Shown one piece after another: positions 5,808-14,100 of a DNA stretch of 21,881 nt. Within the stretch, counting starts at the first letter, position 1, and each line of letters begins with the position of its first letter. Made by a program: the position numbers and the translations under genes. Source of the DNA: a virus. The stretch lies in IMG/VR virus record IMGVR_UViG_3300032323_001577, positions 1 through 21,881 of that record. The stretch is one strand, 5' to 3'. Below the pieces are notes generated by a model. The model did no database searches. It was not told where the DNA came from and saw only the letters and a program-made list of their open reading frames with translations.

Positions 5808-6253
5808 ACGCTCAAGAGTTGATTGCGCACTATGCGGCAGTCAAAAACCGCATAGCGCCAAGAGATGCGCGTGCTGTTTCAATCAAGATACCGCCAAAGA
5901 TTGAAATAGACCCTCTGGAGAAAGAGAGGCGCAGGATTGCGCTTCTGACCTACGGCATGCCGGTTATCGCGCCTGACGTGAGATACTCAATCGTTTCGAT
6001 GTTGCTGGCGTACAATGTTTCTTGGTTCGCCGTAATAGGGAAGGGACGCCGACATCGCATCTGCATGTGCAGGAGAGCGATAACTTGGGTTCTGTACCTG
6101 CGGGGCTGGTCGCACCCGAAGATCGGCAAGTTTATGCAGTGCGACCACTCCAGTTCTGTGTATGCGGTCCACAAGGCCAACTCGTGGGCGTACACGAACA
6201 ACAAGAGGCTACAAGGGAAGGTCAGGCATGATCCTAGTTCCAAGAATACTTAG
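5804..6253 (+). CDS. stand-alone DnaA domain IV-like DNA-binding protein
   Basis: A 149-aa protein whose residues ~83-130 resemble the C-terminal DNA-binding domain of DnaA (domain IV): RRAITWVLYLRGWSHPKIGK followed by CDHSSSVYAVHK. The latter is the DHT(T/S)V-type signature that contacts DnaA boxes. The AAA+ and domain I parts are absent; the first ~80 residues are unassigned. It could bind host or phage DnaA-box-like sites to seed phage replication, or compete with host DnaA (inference). It starts with an ATGA overlap and its end overlaps the dCTP deaminase gene by 26 nt. Confidence 0.82.
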   Translation: MNAQELIAHYAAVKNRIAPRDARAVSIKIPPKIEIDPLEKERRRIALLTYGMPVIAPDVRYSIVSMLLAYNVSWFAVIGKGRRHRICMCRRAITWVLYLRGWSHPKIGKFMQCDHSSSVYAVHKANSWAYTNNKRLQGKVRHDPSSKNT

Positions 6254-6689
6254 AGAGGCAGGGATTATTGATCCGTTCTCAGAGAGGGCGGTGGCGAATG
6301 GCATGACATACGGCCTCGGACCCGCAGGGTATGACGTGAGGATAGCGGAGCGCATTTTATTGAGGCCGGGGGCGTTTGCGCTGGCGTCAACGGTGGAGCG
6401 CTTCACCATGCATGACGACGTTATCGGCTTCGTTCACGACAAATCGACGTGGGCACGCCAAGGTCTCGCCGTGCAGAACACCGTGATCGAGCCCGGATGG
6501 CAGGGCTGGTTAACATTAGAGTTAACTAACCACGGCTACAGCGAGATCATGATCGAGTCTGGATCGCCCATCGCTCAGGTAATCTTTCACCTTCTGTCTG
6601 AACCGACAGAGCTGCCCTACAGGGGCAAATATCAGAACCAACAACGTGGCGCACAAACAGCGAGGTTTGAAGATGGCGAAGATTGCTAA
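6228..6689 (+). CDS. dcd: dCTP deaminase (Dcd/DUT superfamily)
   Basis: A 153-aa trimeric dUTPase-fold protein. GYDVRI (~34-39), KSTWARQGL with S73 and R77, EPGWQGWLTLEL with E98, and the C-terminal GKYQNQ loop match dCTP deaminase. The Ser, Arg and Glu correspond to the catalytic residues of the E. coli enzyme. It would convert dCTP to dUTP, feeding dTMP synthesis for phage DNA; a bifunctional deaminase/dUTPase is possible. At 153 aa it is somewhat shorter than the bacterial enzyme (~190). ATG 6228 with GGGAAGG upstream is preferred over an in-frame ATG at 6162, which lies deep in the previous gene. Confidence 0.88.
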   Translation: MILVPRILREAGIIDPFSERAVANGMTYGLGPAGYDVRIAERILLRPGAFALASTVERFTMHDDVIGFVHDKSTWARQGLAVQNTVIEPGWQGWLTLELTNHGYSEIMIESGSPIAQVIFHLLSEPTELPYRGKYQNQQRGAQTARFEDGEDC

Positions 6690-6864
6690 AGTTGGCCGCC
6701 CAAAAAAGAACATCAACAAGCAAAAAATCATCTCAATATCCAAGGATAATGTTGATAGGCTTGATGAAATCCGAACGAACATCAAGGAATCGATGGGGCT
6801 TGATCTTTCGTACAACTCTGCTTTGACTATAGCGTTGAGGGTGTACGGATCCAAACAGAAGTGA
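6673..6864 (+). CDS. small basic DNA-binding-like protein (GRPKK motif, possible RHH)
   Basis: A 63-aa Lys-rich protein. The N-terminal AKVGRPKKNINKQK contains a GRP core as in AT-hooks. The following strand KIISISKD and two helices could form a ribbon-helix-helix, which would bind DNA as a dimer. The start ATG 6673 has a weak GAGG; an upstream in-frame GTG at 6646 is possible. It overlaps the dCTP deaminase gene by 17 nt. Role unknown; a small transcription regulator is plausible. Confidence 0.65.
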   Translation: MAKIAKVGRPKKNINKQKIISISKDNVDRLDEIRTNIKESMGLDLSYNSALTIALRVYGSKQK

Positions 6865-7049
6865 GGACACCGTGCATCGGCGTTTGCAGGCTAGACCCTG
6901 CAAACGTCTGTATCGAGTGTGGACGATCTATTGCGGGAAGGAGCAAGCATGAAGCCAGTCTCCCTGCGCCAGCACCGGGGCAACTACAGCCCGGAGAAGA
7001 GACGCCAGAAGGCCATCGCTGGCGCGGCGAAGAGCAAGATCCTGAATGA
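6861..7049 (+). CDS. DUF1289 family protein with aberrant C-terminus
   Basis: A 62-aa product starting at GTG 6861, overlapping the preceding stop by 4 nt (GTGA). The N-terminus TPCIGVCRLDPANVCIECGR is the hallmark of DUF1289, small proteobacterial proteins with a conserved four-Cys motif of unknown function. After CGRSIAG the usual EI..W continuation is missing. The remaining ~38 residues are Pro/Glu/Arg-rich and lie antiphase to the next gene for 101 nt. Either the family domain was truncated by the downstream gene or the tail is overprinted. A perfect 10-bp stem-loop lies inside it. Confidence 0.7.
   Translation: MRTPCIGVCRLDPANVCIECGRSIAGRSKHEASLPAPAPGQLQPGEETPEGHRWRGEEQDPE
6881..6906. 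repeat. 10-bp perfect inverted repeat within the DUF1289 gene
   Basis: CGTTTGCAGG (6881-6890), loop CTAGAC, CCTGCAAACG (6897-6906). In RNA the stem extends by a G-U and a G-C pair (6879-6908). No T tract follows. It lies 42 nt before the next start codon, so it may be an RNA structure or a dyad operator. Confidence 0.7.
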
Positions 7050-7122
7050 CGTAAAGCCAGTGACGCTGGCTGAGGTGAAGTCTCTAACTCTTGAAGAGAT
7101 AGAGAAGAAGTACGGCAAGTGA
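6949..7122 (+). CDS. small hypothetical basic phage protein
   Basis: A 57-aa protein with an excellent GGAAGGAG 5-6 nt before ATG 6949. The sequence is Lys/Ala/Glu-rich (SPEKRRQKAIAGAAKSKILN, then LAEVKSLTLEEIEKKYGK) and predicted helical. Composition is that of a real phage gene, whereas the overlapping DUF1289 tail looks like its shadow. Function unknown. Confidence 0.65.
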   Translation: MKPVSLRQHRGNYSPEKRRQKAIAGAAKSKILNDVKPVTLAEVKSLTLEEIEKKYGK

Positions 7123-7187
7123 GAAAGCATTTTTCGTCAACCGCAGTGCCTATGGAGTGAATGGTCCTGCCAGCAACAGGAGTTAGC

Positions 7188-7733
7188 ATGCGAGCGCTTA
7201 TCGTGATTGTGGCCCTCTTGGCGTCTTCAGCGTCAGCATTTGCAGAAATGTCCTCTGCCGAGTTCTTTGCGCGTGACAGGTCGGGAAACTGGAGTGAAAG
7301 CCACACCCAGACCGCCACACCAGCCCCCGCAGCGCGGGGCGAAGTGCAGAAGATCGTCGCCCGGCAGGCGGCGCAAAAGCTGGGTCCACAGTGGGTGGAT
7401 ACCGCCCTACGCATAGCTAAATTGGAAAGCGGGTTTAACTGCCGCGCCACCGGCCCATCCACCCGCCACGGGCGTGCGAGGGGCGTGATGCAGGTCATGC
7501 CGGGGTCCGCGAGAGGGCTGGGGTACAACCCCTCTAGGCTCCACGAGTGCGAGTATGGCGTGGCCGCCGGAATTTCTCATATGGAGATGTGCATCAGGCA
7601 CGGCGTCCGCACGACACAGGAAATGGCTCGGTGCCATGTGGCGGGCGTCGGTGGATGGAACAAGAAGCTCAATCGCAACGCCGAGCGGTACAAGCAGCGT
7701 TATGCGGCTATGATTACAGCGAGAAGGATGTAA
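7188..7733 (+). CDS. secreted SLT-family lytic transglycosylase
   Basis: A 181-aa protein. Residues 1-19 form a signal peptide (Arg, then LIVIVALLASSASAFA), so it is exported to the periplasm. The SLT fold is marked by the catalytic Glu80 in AKLESGFN, GVMQVMPGSARGLG (99-112) and AGVGGWNKK near the C-terminus. Four Cys outside the catalytic motifs may form disulfides. It would cleave peptidoglycan glycans, either as a Sec-dependent endolysin or to aid infection. The start is ATG 7188 with AGGAG nearby; the in-frame ATG at 7161 would spoil the signal peptide. It ends the rightward transcript. Confidence 0.85.
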   Translation: MRALIVIVALLASSASAFAEMSSAEFFARDRSGNWSESHTQTATPAPAARGEVQKIVARQAAQKLGPQWVDTALRIAKLESGFNCRATGPSTRHGRARGVMQVMPGSARGLGYNPSRLHECEYGVAAGISHMEMCIRHGVRTTQEMARCHVAGVGGWNKKLNRNAERYKQRYAAMITARRM

Positions 7734-7743
7734 ACTCGCAGAT

Positions 7744-7761
7744 CTTCGGCGCGAGCCGAAG
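7744..7761 (+). other. GNRA-loop hairpin after the transglycosylase gene
   Basis: CTTCGGC, loop GCGA, GCCGAAG: a 7-bp stem capped by a GNRA tetraloop, 10 nt after the stop codon. No T tract follows. It may protect the 3' end of the RNA. Confidence 0.5.
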
Positions 7762-7798
7762 GGTATCGGGATGTTCTCGGTGCCTTATTCGCAGGCGC

Positions 7799-7818
7799 TA
7801 ATCAGCCTCTTCTGATTA
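7799..7818. other. AT-rich hairpin in the convergent intergenic region
   Basis: TAATCAG (7799-7805) and CTGATTA (7812-7818) form a 7-bp stem with a 6-nt loop. No T tract on either strand. Confidence 0.45.
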
Positions 7819-7842
7819 ACCCTGTCTGTGTCCCTGACTTGG

Positions 7843-7869
7843 CCCCCGGCTTGTCACCGGGGGTCTTTT
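7843..7869 (+). terminator. rho-independent terminator of the rightward transcript
   Basis: CCCCCGG (7843-7849), loop CTTGTCA, CCGGGGG (7857-7863), then TCTTTT. The stem is perfect and followed by a U-rich tract on the + strand only. It ends 2 nt before the stop codon of the convergent tail-fibre gene. Confidence 0.88.
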
Positions 7870-7871
7870 CG

Positions 7872-8750
7872 TTAGTAAGCGCCGCGCATGATGTACGCGA
7901 GAGCATAATACGGAACGAGATTGGCATTCGTGCCACTGCTTCCCACTGTTGCGTTGGCGACTGTGATGCCCGTTGTCTCTGAGCTTGTGTTGTAGAAGGC
8001 TCCAGAGCCAGTATAGTTGCGGAATCTCTCACCACTGCCGGACGCGTTCATCTGCTGTATGAACTCCATCTTATGATTATGGCCCGGATCCGTGACGCTC
8101 GCCGCGTGAGTGTGGCTAACAACGATGGCGTCCTTGCTGCCTCCCGTCTGCGTCAGGCTGCCTGTAATGTTGGTGCTGGCGACACCACCGTTGTCCTGCC
8201 TCGCACCGATAACAAACCGGTCACGCAGATCTGGCGTGCTGTTGGAGCCGTCGCATAAAAACCAACCAGACGGGATGGTGGCGATTGAGCCCGACCACAT
8301 AACAATACCGCCAACGGGGAAAACATTTACTGTTTTAGAAAAGGTTACATTTGTTCCGTCGGAGAAGAAGGTCTCTGTGCTTCCCTGTGGGATAACCACG
8401 GAAGATCCGCCGCCGGACACGGGAGAAATCGTGACCGTGAAGGCACCGATCGTCGAGTTACGAACGATCCACTGGCCAGCGACGATGCCTGTCGCGGCGG
8501 CATTGAGCGGCAGAGTAAAGATTGCGTTGGAGGCGAGAGTGCCCTGAAGGATTATGATAAGATTTTGAGTCTCGGTGATAGTCAGGTTCGTCGTGCCGCC
8601 AGTCGTGGACTTCGACAGGACGCCGCCAAACCCTCTGTCAATGATGTCCCAATCAGCGTTAATCGGGCCAGACCAGCCCGTCGGGTTGGCGGCGTAGTCG
8701 TTGTAGCCGGGCTTCTCAATGTTCTTGTTCGTGGTGAAAGAACTGGCCAT
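7872..8750 (-). CDS. tail fibre protein with phage tail collar domain
   Basis: A 292-aa protein, last in the structural transcript. The N-terminal ~45 residues (GYNDYAANPTGWSGPINADW) resemble fibre attachment regions. The middle is Ser/Thr/Gly-rich beta structure. Residues ~145-185 (VGGIVMWSGSIATIPSGWFL then CDG and PDLRDRFVIGA) are a tail collar domain. HTH at 213-215 and HNH at 224-226 (HxH pairs) are the metal-binding pattern found in trimeric fibre tips. It should bind the host surface. The minus-strand GAGGGGG 5 nt upstream supports ATG 8750 and overlaps the previous stop. Confidence 0.87.
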   Translation of the reverse strand: MASSFTTNKNIEKPGYNDYAANPTGWSGPINADWDIIDRGFGGVLSKSTTGGTTNLTITETQNLIIILQGTLASNAIFTLPLNAAATGIVAGQWIVRNSTIGAFTVTISPVSGGGSSVVIPQGSTETFFSDGTNVTFSKTVNVFPVGGIVMWSGSIATIPSGWFLCDGSNSTPDLRDRFVIGARQDNGGVASTNITGSLTQTGGSKDAIVVSHTHAASVTDPGHNHKMEFIQQMNASGSGERFRNYTGSGAFYNTSSETTGITVANATVGSSGTNANLVPYYALAYIMRGAY

Positions 8751-8760
8751 TTAAGCCCCC

Positions 8761-11133
8761 TCAGATGTGCTTGTTGGCAACTTCAAGCGCCTTGGCGACG
8801 GTGTCGTCGTGCTCGTTAAGGAGCTTCTCGGTGCTGGATGTTACATGATTTTTCGCCGTCTTGGCGAGTTCGCGAAGGTTCACCGCGCCGCCTGTCGCTC
8901 GGGCGGGGCGCTGCTGCTCTCGCTCCATATTGCGAACATGCTGGTCGTAAGCCGTCGCCAGTGTGGTGTTCATGCGATTGAACACGCGCCGGGCGACTGC
9001 GTTTTCCTCGACCAGTCGAGCCAACTGAGCCACCTGACTGGGCTCGTTTGAGAGCACCATAGGCATCATGGCGTTGGCGACACGGCGATCCGCCGCCGCG
9101 TACATGCCTTTTCCAGCAGCTCCGATGCCTGCGGCGATCAGTGCCTTTGTGATTGTCTCCGGCGGAAGGGCCGCCTGCATCTGGATGATGTTGGGGAGGT
9201 TGTCCACCGCCGCAGCGGTCAGTCCAGCGGTAACACCAACCGTCCCGGCGGTGGGGCCACCAGTAGCAGGGCGCATTTGCGGGAGGCGGCGAAGAACGTC
9301 CTCCGCTATCACAGATCCTGCGATCTGGTAATACCGGTCATCGCCAAGAACAGTGCGCATGTCGCGCTGGAAATTTCTATCGTTGCGGAACTTATTGGCT
9401 AGGGGGCCAATGTTTCCACTCATAGCCCTCTGCGAGATGGCGTGAGCCACACCAACGCGCAGGGCCTCCTGATTTTCAGGAGGCATTGACTGAAACTCGC
9501 GCTTCACATCCCCGCGCTTAAACGGGTTCTGCTGCGCCGAGAAAAGAGACTGGGCGAAGTTGAAGCCGGCCTCTGGCGCGCTTTCCCCCTGAAACGTCCT
9601 GCGGCTCACGCCTAGAGCCGTCTCGTACTCCGGAACGACACGATAGATCCTCTGTCGAAGCTCGTTGCGGATCTTTAAATGTTCGCTTGCAAGATCATTG
9701 AGGCCCTTGCGCTTAGCCTCTTCAATCATATCCCCGAATTTTTGATCAACCTTGTGCCAATAGCTCAAATTGCCATCGATAACTTGCGCAGGGCGTCCGG
9801 AAGAGCCCTGTTGCATCCGCAACCCTTGCGGCGTTTGAACAATCTTGCTCTCAACGGCTGGGACGGCAGAAATCTCCTGAAACGGCTTGATGTTGAAGCT
9901 GGTCAGTCCTTCAGCGGAAACATTCGCCTCTTTCATTGCCTCCTGCATGGAGCGCGTGCGCATCAGGTCGCGCAAGATGTCGCTCGGAATGTTATCCGCA
10001 ACCGGATTGGCGCGAGCGAGGCCGAACACGATGTCTCGGGTGATATTGCCCTGTTCACGCTTAAATTGCGTAAACGCATCCGCATCCACAGGTCGGCCAA
10101 CCGCAGACGCGACAGTTTGATCAACCCTGTCGCCTGCTTGGCCAGCACGCTCCGCCATATCGGCATTGAACTGGGCGAGGCGCGTCTGGTTAAGAGACGA
10201 AGTCCCGGCCTTTTTCTGAATCAGGAGCATGGTCTCTGGACCCGCCATGTCTGTCAGAGTGACAGGGCGGCCCTCATTGATCGCCTGCCGAACCTGCTCC
10301 GGCGTCATGCGCAACTGGCCTTTGCTCTGGTCTCGCAAAAGAGCGTCAGCAATCTCGTCACGGGCGGTGGCCGCCGGCAAAAGCGTGTTGGCGGCCTTGG
10401 CCCCAGCGAACCCGCCGCCAAGAGCCGATACGAGCCGCCAGAAAGGCTCGTTCTCTTGCCCCTTCGTAATCTGCCCAGCGGTTTCTCCAGCCGCTCCGGC
10501 GGCTGCGCCAGTCAGCACACGGCCAGCCATAGTACGGACGCCTCCGGGAAGGCCCGTGACGCCGCCCATGACGGCCTCTTCCGCCACCTTGCCGTAGGGC
10601 GTCTCCGGCTCACGAGCCAGCAAAGGCAACTGCGTTCCGAACAGCTCCGGGCGAGCCTTCAGCTCTTCCCGTGTCCCTTTGAACGTCGGTTGGCCTGAGT
10701 AGGGGGACACGCTCCCAGCCCTCTGCTCAGGTGTCAGCTCAAGACCAAAGAGCGGAGCCTCGCGACGCTTCTGCGCCTCGGCAGGCGAAATAATATCCGC
10801 CTTTTCCATGCCGCTGTAGAAAAGATTTCGCCCCAGTGTGGGGAGATCGTAACCGACCGTGCGCTCAACACTGCCGGCTGCTCCGCGCATGAGGGAGGGA
10901 ACCGAGCGCCCGGCCTCGGCGAGCATGCTCATGCCTATATCGCCAAAAGTAGACTTTGTCTGTTCGAGCTTTTGCTCTGGCGTGGAGGGCGGAGCAGGTG
11001 GTTCAGGGTCCGTAAACTGAAGTGTCCCCTCAATGATACCCGTTGCCGGCTGCGACTGCTCTCGGCGTGGTGCAGCATCGATGAACTCAAGAGGCCCGCT
11101 GATGAGCTGCGCCATCTGCATTTTATCAGCCAC
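8761..11133 (-). CDS. putative internal virion (ejection) protein
   Basis: A 790-aa protein. The start is set at GTG 11133, which has AAGGAG 7 nt upstream and overlaps the previous stop by 8 nt; the frame is open further upstream without such a site. The N-terminus is Pro-rich. Ala/Gly-rich stretches (VLTGAAAGAAGETAG and a later VTAGLTAAAV) may be membrane-active. Most of the rest is helical with charged repeats. The C-terminus RPARATGGAVNLRELAKTAK, ending in DDTVAKALEVANKHI, recurs in large phage proteins of alphaproteobacteria. Size, helicity and position between a hydrolase-bearing virion protein and the fibre suggest a protein ejected with the DNA. No enzymatic motif was found. Confidence 0.7.
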   Translation of the reverse strand: MADKMQMAQLISGPLEFIDAAPRREQSQPATGIIEGTLQFTDPEPPAPPSTPEQKLEQTKSTFGDIGMSMLAEAGRSVPSLMRGAAGSVERTVGYDLPTLGRNLFYSGMEKADIISPAEAQKRREAPLFGLELTPEQRAGSVSPYSGQPTFKGTREELKARPELFGTQLPLLAREPETPYGKVAEEAVMGGVTGLPGGVRTMAGRVLTGAAAGAAGETAGQITKGQENEPFWRLVSALGGGFAGAKAANTLLPAATARDEIADALLRDQSKGQLRMTPEQVRQAINEGRPVTLTDMAGPETMLLIQKKAGTSSLNQTRLAQFNADMAERAGQAGDRVDQTVASAVGRPVDADAFTQFKREQGNITRDIVFGLARANPVADNIPSDILRDLMRTRSMQEAMKEANVSAEGLTSFNIKPFQEISAVPAVESKIVQTPQGLRMQQGSSGRPAQVIDGNLSYWHKVDQKFGDMIEEAKRKGLNDLASEHLKIRNELRQRIYRVVPEYETALGVSRRTFQGESAPEAGFNFAQSLFSAQQNPFKRGDVKREFQSMPPENQEALRVGVAHAISQRAMSGNIGPLANKFRNDRNFQRDMRTVLGDDRYYQIAGSVIAEDVLRRLPQMRPATGGPTAGTVGVTAGLTAAAVDNLPNIIQMQAALPPETITKALIAAGIGAAGKGMYAAADRRVANAMMPMVLSNEPSQVAQLARLVEENAVARRVFNRMNTTLATAYDQHVRNMEREQQRPARATGGAVNLRELAKTAKNHVTSSTEKLLNEHDDTVAKALEVANKHI

Positions 11134-14100
11134 GGGCGGACTCCTTTTCGCGACGAAGCTGCTGCACCCTAGCCGGGTCAATGCCGAAATAGCGCAGGCT
11201 GTTTGCTCCAAACTGATCAGCAAACTGCAATATCTGATTTGCCGGAAGCTGAGCAGCGTTCTTCGCTATATACTCAAATGCTGTCATTGGTTGGCCACCA
11301 GCAGTTCTTGTGCCGGGGATCAGCTTATTCATCATGGTTTCAAGGTTCTTGCGGTCCTCCGCAAAGAATGCCTCGCCATAGCGGCGGTCAAACTCTTGGT
11401 TGGCCTCTTGGCCAGTCAAGCGAGCGTAGTCAGAGAATACGCCACGCTCTCCGCCCGGAGCCGTAGATCCCGCCTCAATCCACTGCGAGAACCAGCGGTC
11501 CTTGTCGATGTTACGCTGCGTGTCAGTAAGAACCTTGGCGAGGATTTTACGCTGACCTTCCGGCGCGTTTCTCAGGCTGACAAGGCTCTTGGCCATTTCT
11601 TCGAGCGCTGCAACAGCGCGCTGCCCGGCCTCGGAGGTGGTCTGGTCGCGAAGCTTTTTGATCTCTTTCTCAGCGCTTTCGCGCGAGGCGAGAATTTCAG
11701 GGTCAATGACCGCCCCAATCCGACCAGTGGCAACCTCGACGAGGTTGTTCATCGCGGCGATATACGGCCCTATGGCCTGCGTGAAGGGGCCGCTCGTGCC
11801 GAGGCTCTGCCCACGAGGCAGAGAAAGGATCGTTGCCGTCAGGGGCAGGGTAGCCTGAATGACGCCCTGAGAGGCCGTAGCCGCCGCCCTCTGGGGCTGA
11901 AAGAAGTCGCTCTTCCTGCGGTCCTCAAGGGACTGGCGGCCTTCAAGCGAAACCCGACGCGCCAGCTCAAATGCGCTGGTGCGATCTTCCGGGGAAAGCT
12001 CAACGGCTGTTGGAATGCCGCTTGGGCGAGTTGCGCCGGCCTCCGAGGGCACTGGCCTGCCCGGCTGCTCTGTAGTGGTAGCCGGGGGCGCGGGTCCGCC
12101 AGCAGGAGGCTGCTGCGTGCCGGTGGCTCCAGCCGCAACCGATGGAGCTGCCTGCTTGCGATACGTCGGCTCGATTGACTCCAAATACTCCCTGAAGCGC
12201 GGATCAACCGGCGGGCGCTTGTCGCGGGGAAGCGAGAAGTAGTCCGCAAAGCCCATGGTGCCGTAGCTGCCATCCGGCTTGAGGAAGCGAACCATGCCGC
12301 GACCGGCGTACTCAAAGAACGCCTTCTGGGAGATGTCGGCCATCTGGGCCTCAGTCCGCGCCCGGCTCTCGCCCATCTCCTGCTGTTGCTTCTGGAGGGC
12401 GGTGTAGGCCCCTGTGCCGCCCACCAAGCCCTCGCCAACCGCGCTGGCAAGATAGGGCGACCGAGAAGACAGCATTGAACCAATGCCGGCGAGAACAGGA
12501 ACCACGAAGTTCTCAGAGGTTAGCGCCTTCTGTGTCGGCGTTCCCTCACCCTCCATGCCAAACGCTCGGCGGGCGAGCGTCAGGAACGGCGCGGAGGCCG
12601 GGTCCATCGGGCCGCGACCGGGGCCAGCGACGCCGGGCGTCACGCGCTCGGCAACGACGCCGGTGGGGCTGGATGCCCGCACGACCCCAGCGGGACGCGC
12701 GCCACCGACATCAACGCCGCGAACAATTCGCGTCGGCCCGAAGTCAGTGTACTCGCGATCCTTCGCCCACGAGGGGACGGGCTCGCGGTCGCCACGATCT
12801 CGCGCCAATTGAGCCTGAGCTGCGGGGGCATAAAAATGCAACGCCCCGCCAGTGATGTCCTCGCCACCCCGCGCAGCAGTAAGAGCGTCGCGCGCCATCT
12901 GGAAGCGGGGGCTGTCGGCTGCGTATCTCATTGGATAGTTTGGCGCTTCCGGGTTCGACCATGGCTCAAACTGCTGAGGAGCCTGAACTACGCCCCTATA
13001 TGCATCGCCCCACCGACCAGAGGCGCGACGGTTCTCAATCACATGAGCAATCGCTCGCGCCTCTTCAGGATTGCCGCCGCTCATCTCTGCTGCAATCGTC
13101 CTGATGGCGTAGTCTTCGTCAGACATGCCGTCGTTGGCCGGAGACCCACCAGACTGATAGCCCTGTCGAGGCGCAAGGCCAGCCGCCACGTCGGTGGCGC
13201 GCTTGTAATCGACCATCTTGAGGCCACCGAGCCCGGCGACCGCGTCGCCATGGCCATTGTGCTCCAGATCCTGCGCCATGAGGCCGAGCTGGGTCTTGGG
13301 CGAGCCCTTCATGTTGTAGCGATAGATCGGCTGGCCGTCGTAAAGTTCGCCGACCGGCTCGATGTTGTCCTTCATGCGGGCGTCAGACATCGAGAAAATG
13401 GTCGCGCCAATTTTGGCGAGGTTCGCAATGTCGCTAAGCCCGCTACCACCAGAGCTGGAGGGCAAGGATGCAGGCTTCAGCAGCTCATGCTTCTGCTCAT
13501 CAGGCTCGCCAATCTTCTGCAATGGGTCTTCGCCCATGTCGCCGGTGGCGTAAGGCAGCGCGCCGCCCATGGCGTAATCATTTCGCATCAGGCCGCCGCG
13601 ATAGGCGGGTCTTCCGAGTTGATCTAGGTCGAGCGAAGGATCGCGACCAATAGACTCGACCGCGCCGGGAAGGTTCATGGGGCTAGACGCTCGGGAGGCT
13701 TCTGCGCCACCAAGACCAGAGACGAATTTTCGCGCGCCGGAAAACGCTTCCTTGCCTGTCTTAGCAAGACCCGCAATCTTCGATCCCGTATCAAGAGCCT
13801 CGCTGAACCCAGACGGACGCTGCGCAGGCAAGCCGCCAGCCGTAACGAGCTTCGGCTGCGCAACCTGCGACTGCGGAATGTAGCCAGCCGCGCCGACACC
13901 ACCAGAGCCAAGCCCCTGACCGCCCTTGCCGCCATAGAACGCAAGCGGCTGGCCGATGGCGGCCAAGATGGCCTGCATATCTGCGGGAGCAACTATGGCC
14001 CCACCAGAAGCGTATGCGCCAGAGCGACTAACGAGGCCGCCCATAGAGTTCATATCGACCACTTTGTGGCCATTCACGTCACCAACGAGACCGGGGGCGC

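Noticed and set aside
6827-7528. 233-aa minus-strand open frame
   Set aside because: Overlaps three + strand genes with recognisable motifs (DUF1289, SLT).
7734-7871. tRNA or attachment site in the convergent gap
   Set aside because: Hairpins are present but no cloverleaf, anticodon arm or T-loop consensus, and no integrase gene in the window.
9679-10698. 339-aa + strand open frame
   Set aside because: Antisense to the 790-aa ejection-type protein, in a high-GC region where antisense frames stay open; no family motif recognised.
11033-12178. 381-aa + strand open frame
   Set aside because: Antisense to the 1315-aa and 790-aa genes, with composition of a shadow frame.
12809-13627. 272-aa + strand open frame
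   Set aside because: Antisense to the S74 and SleB domains, whose motifs are clear on the minus strand.
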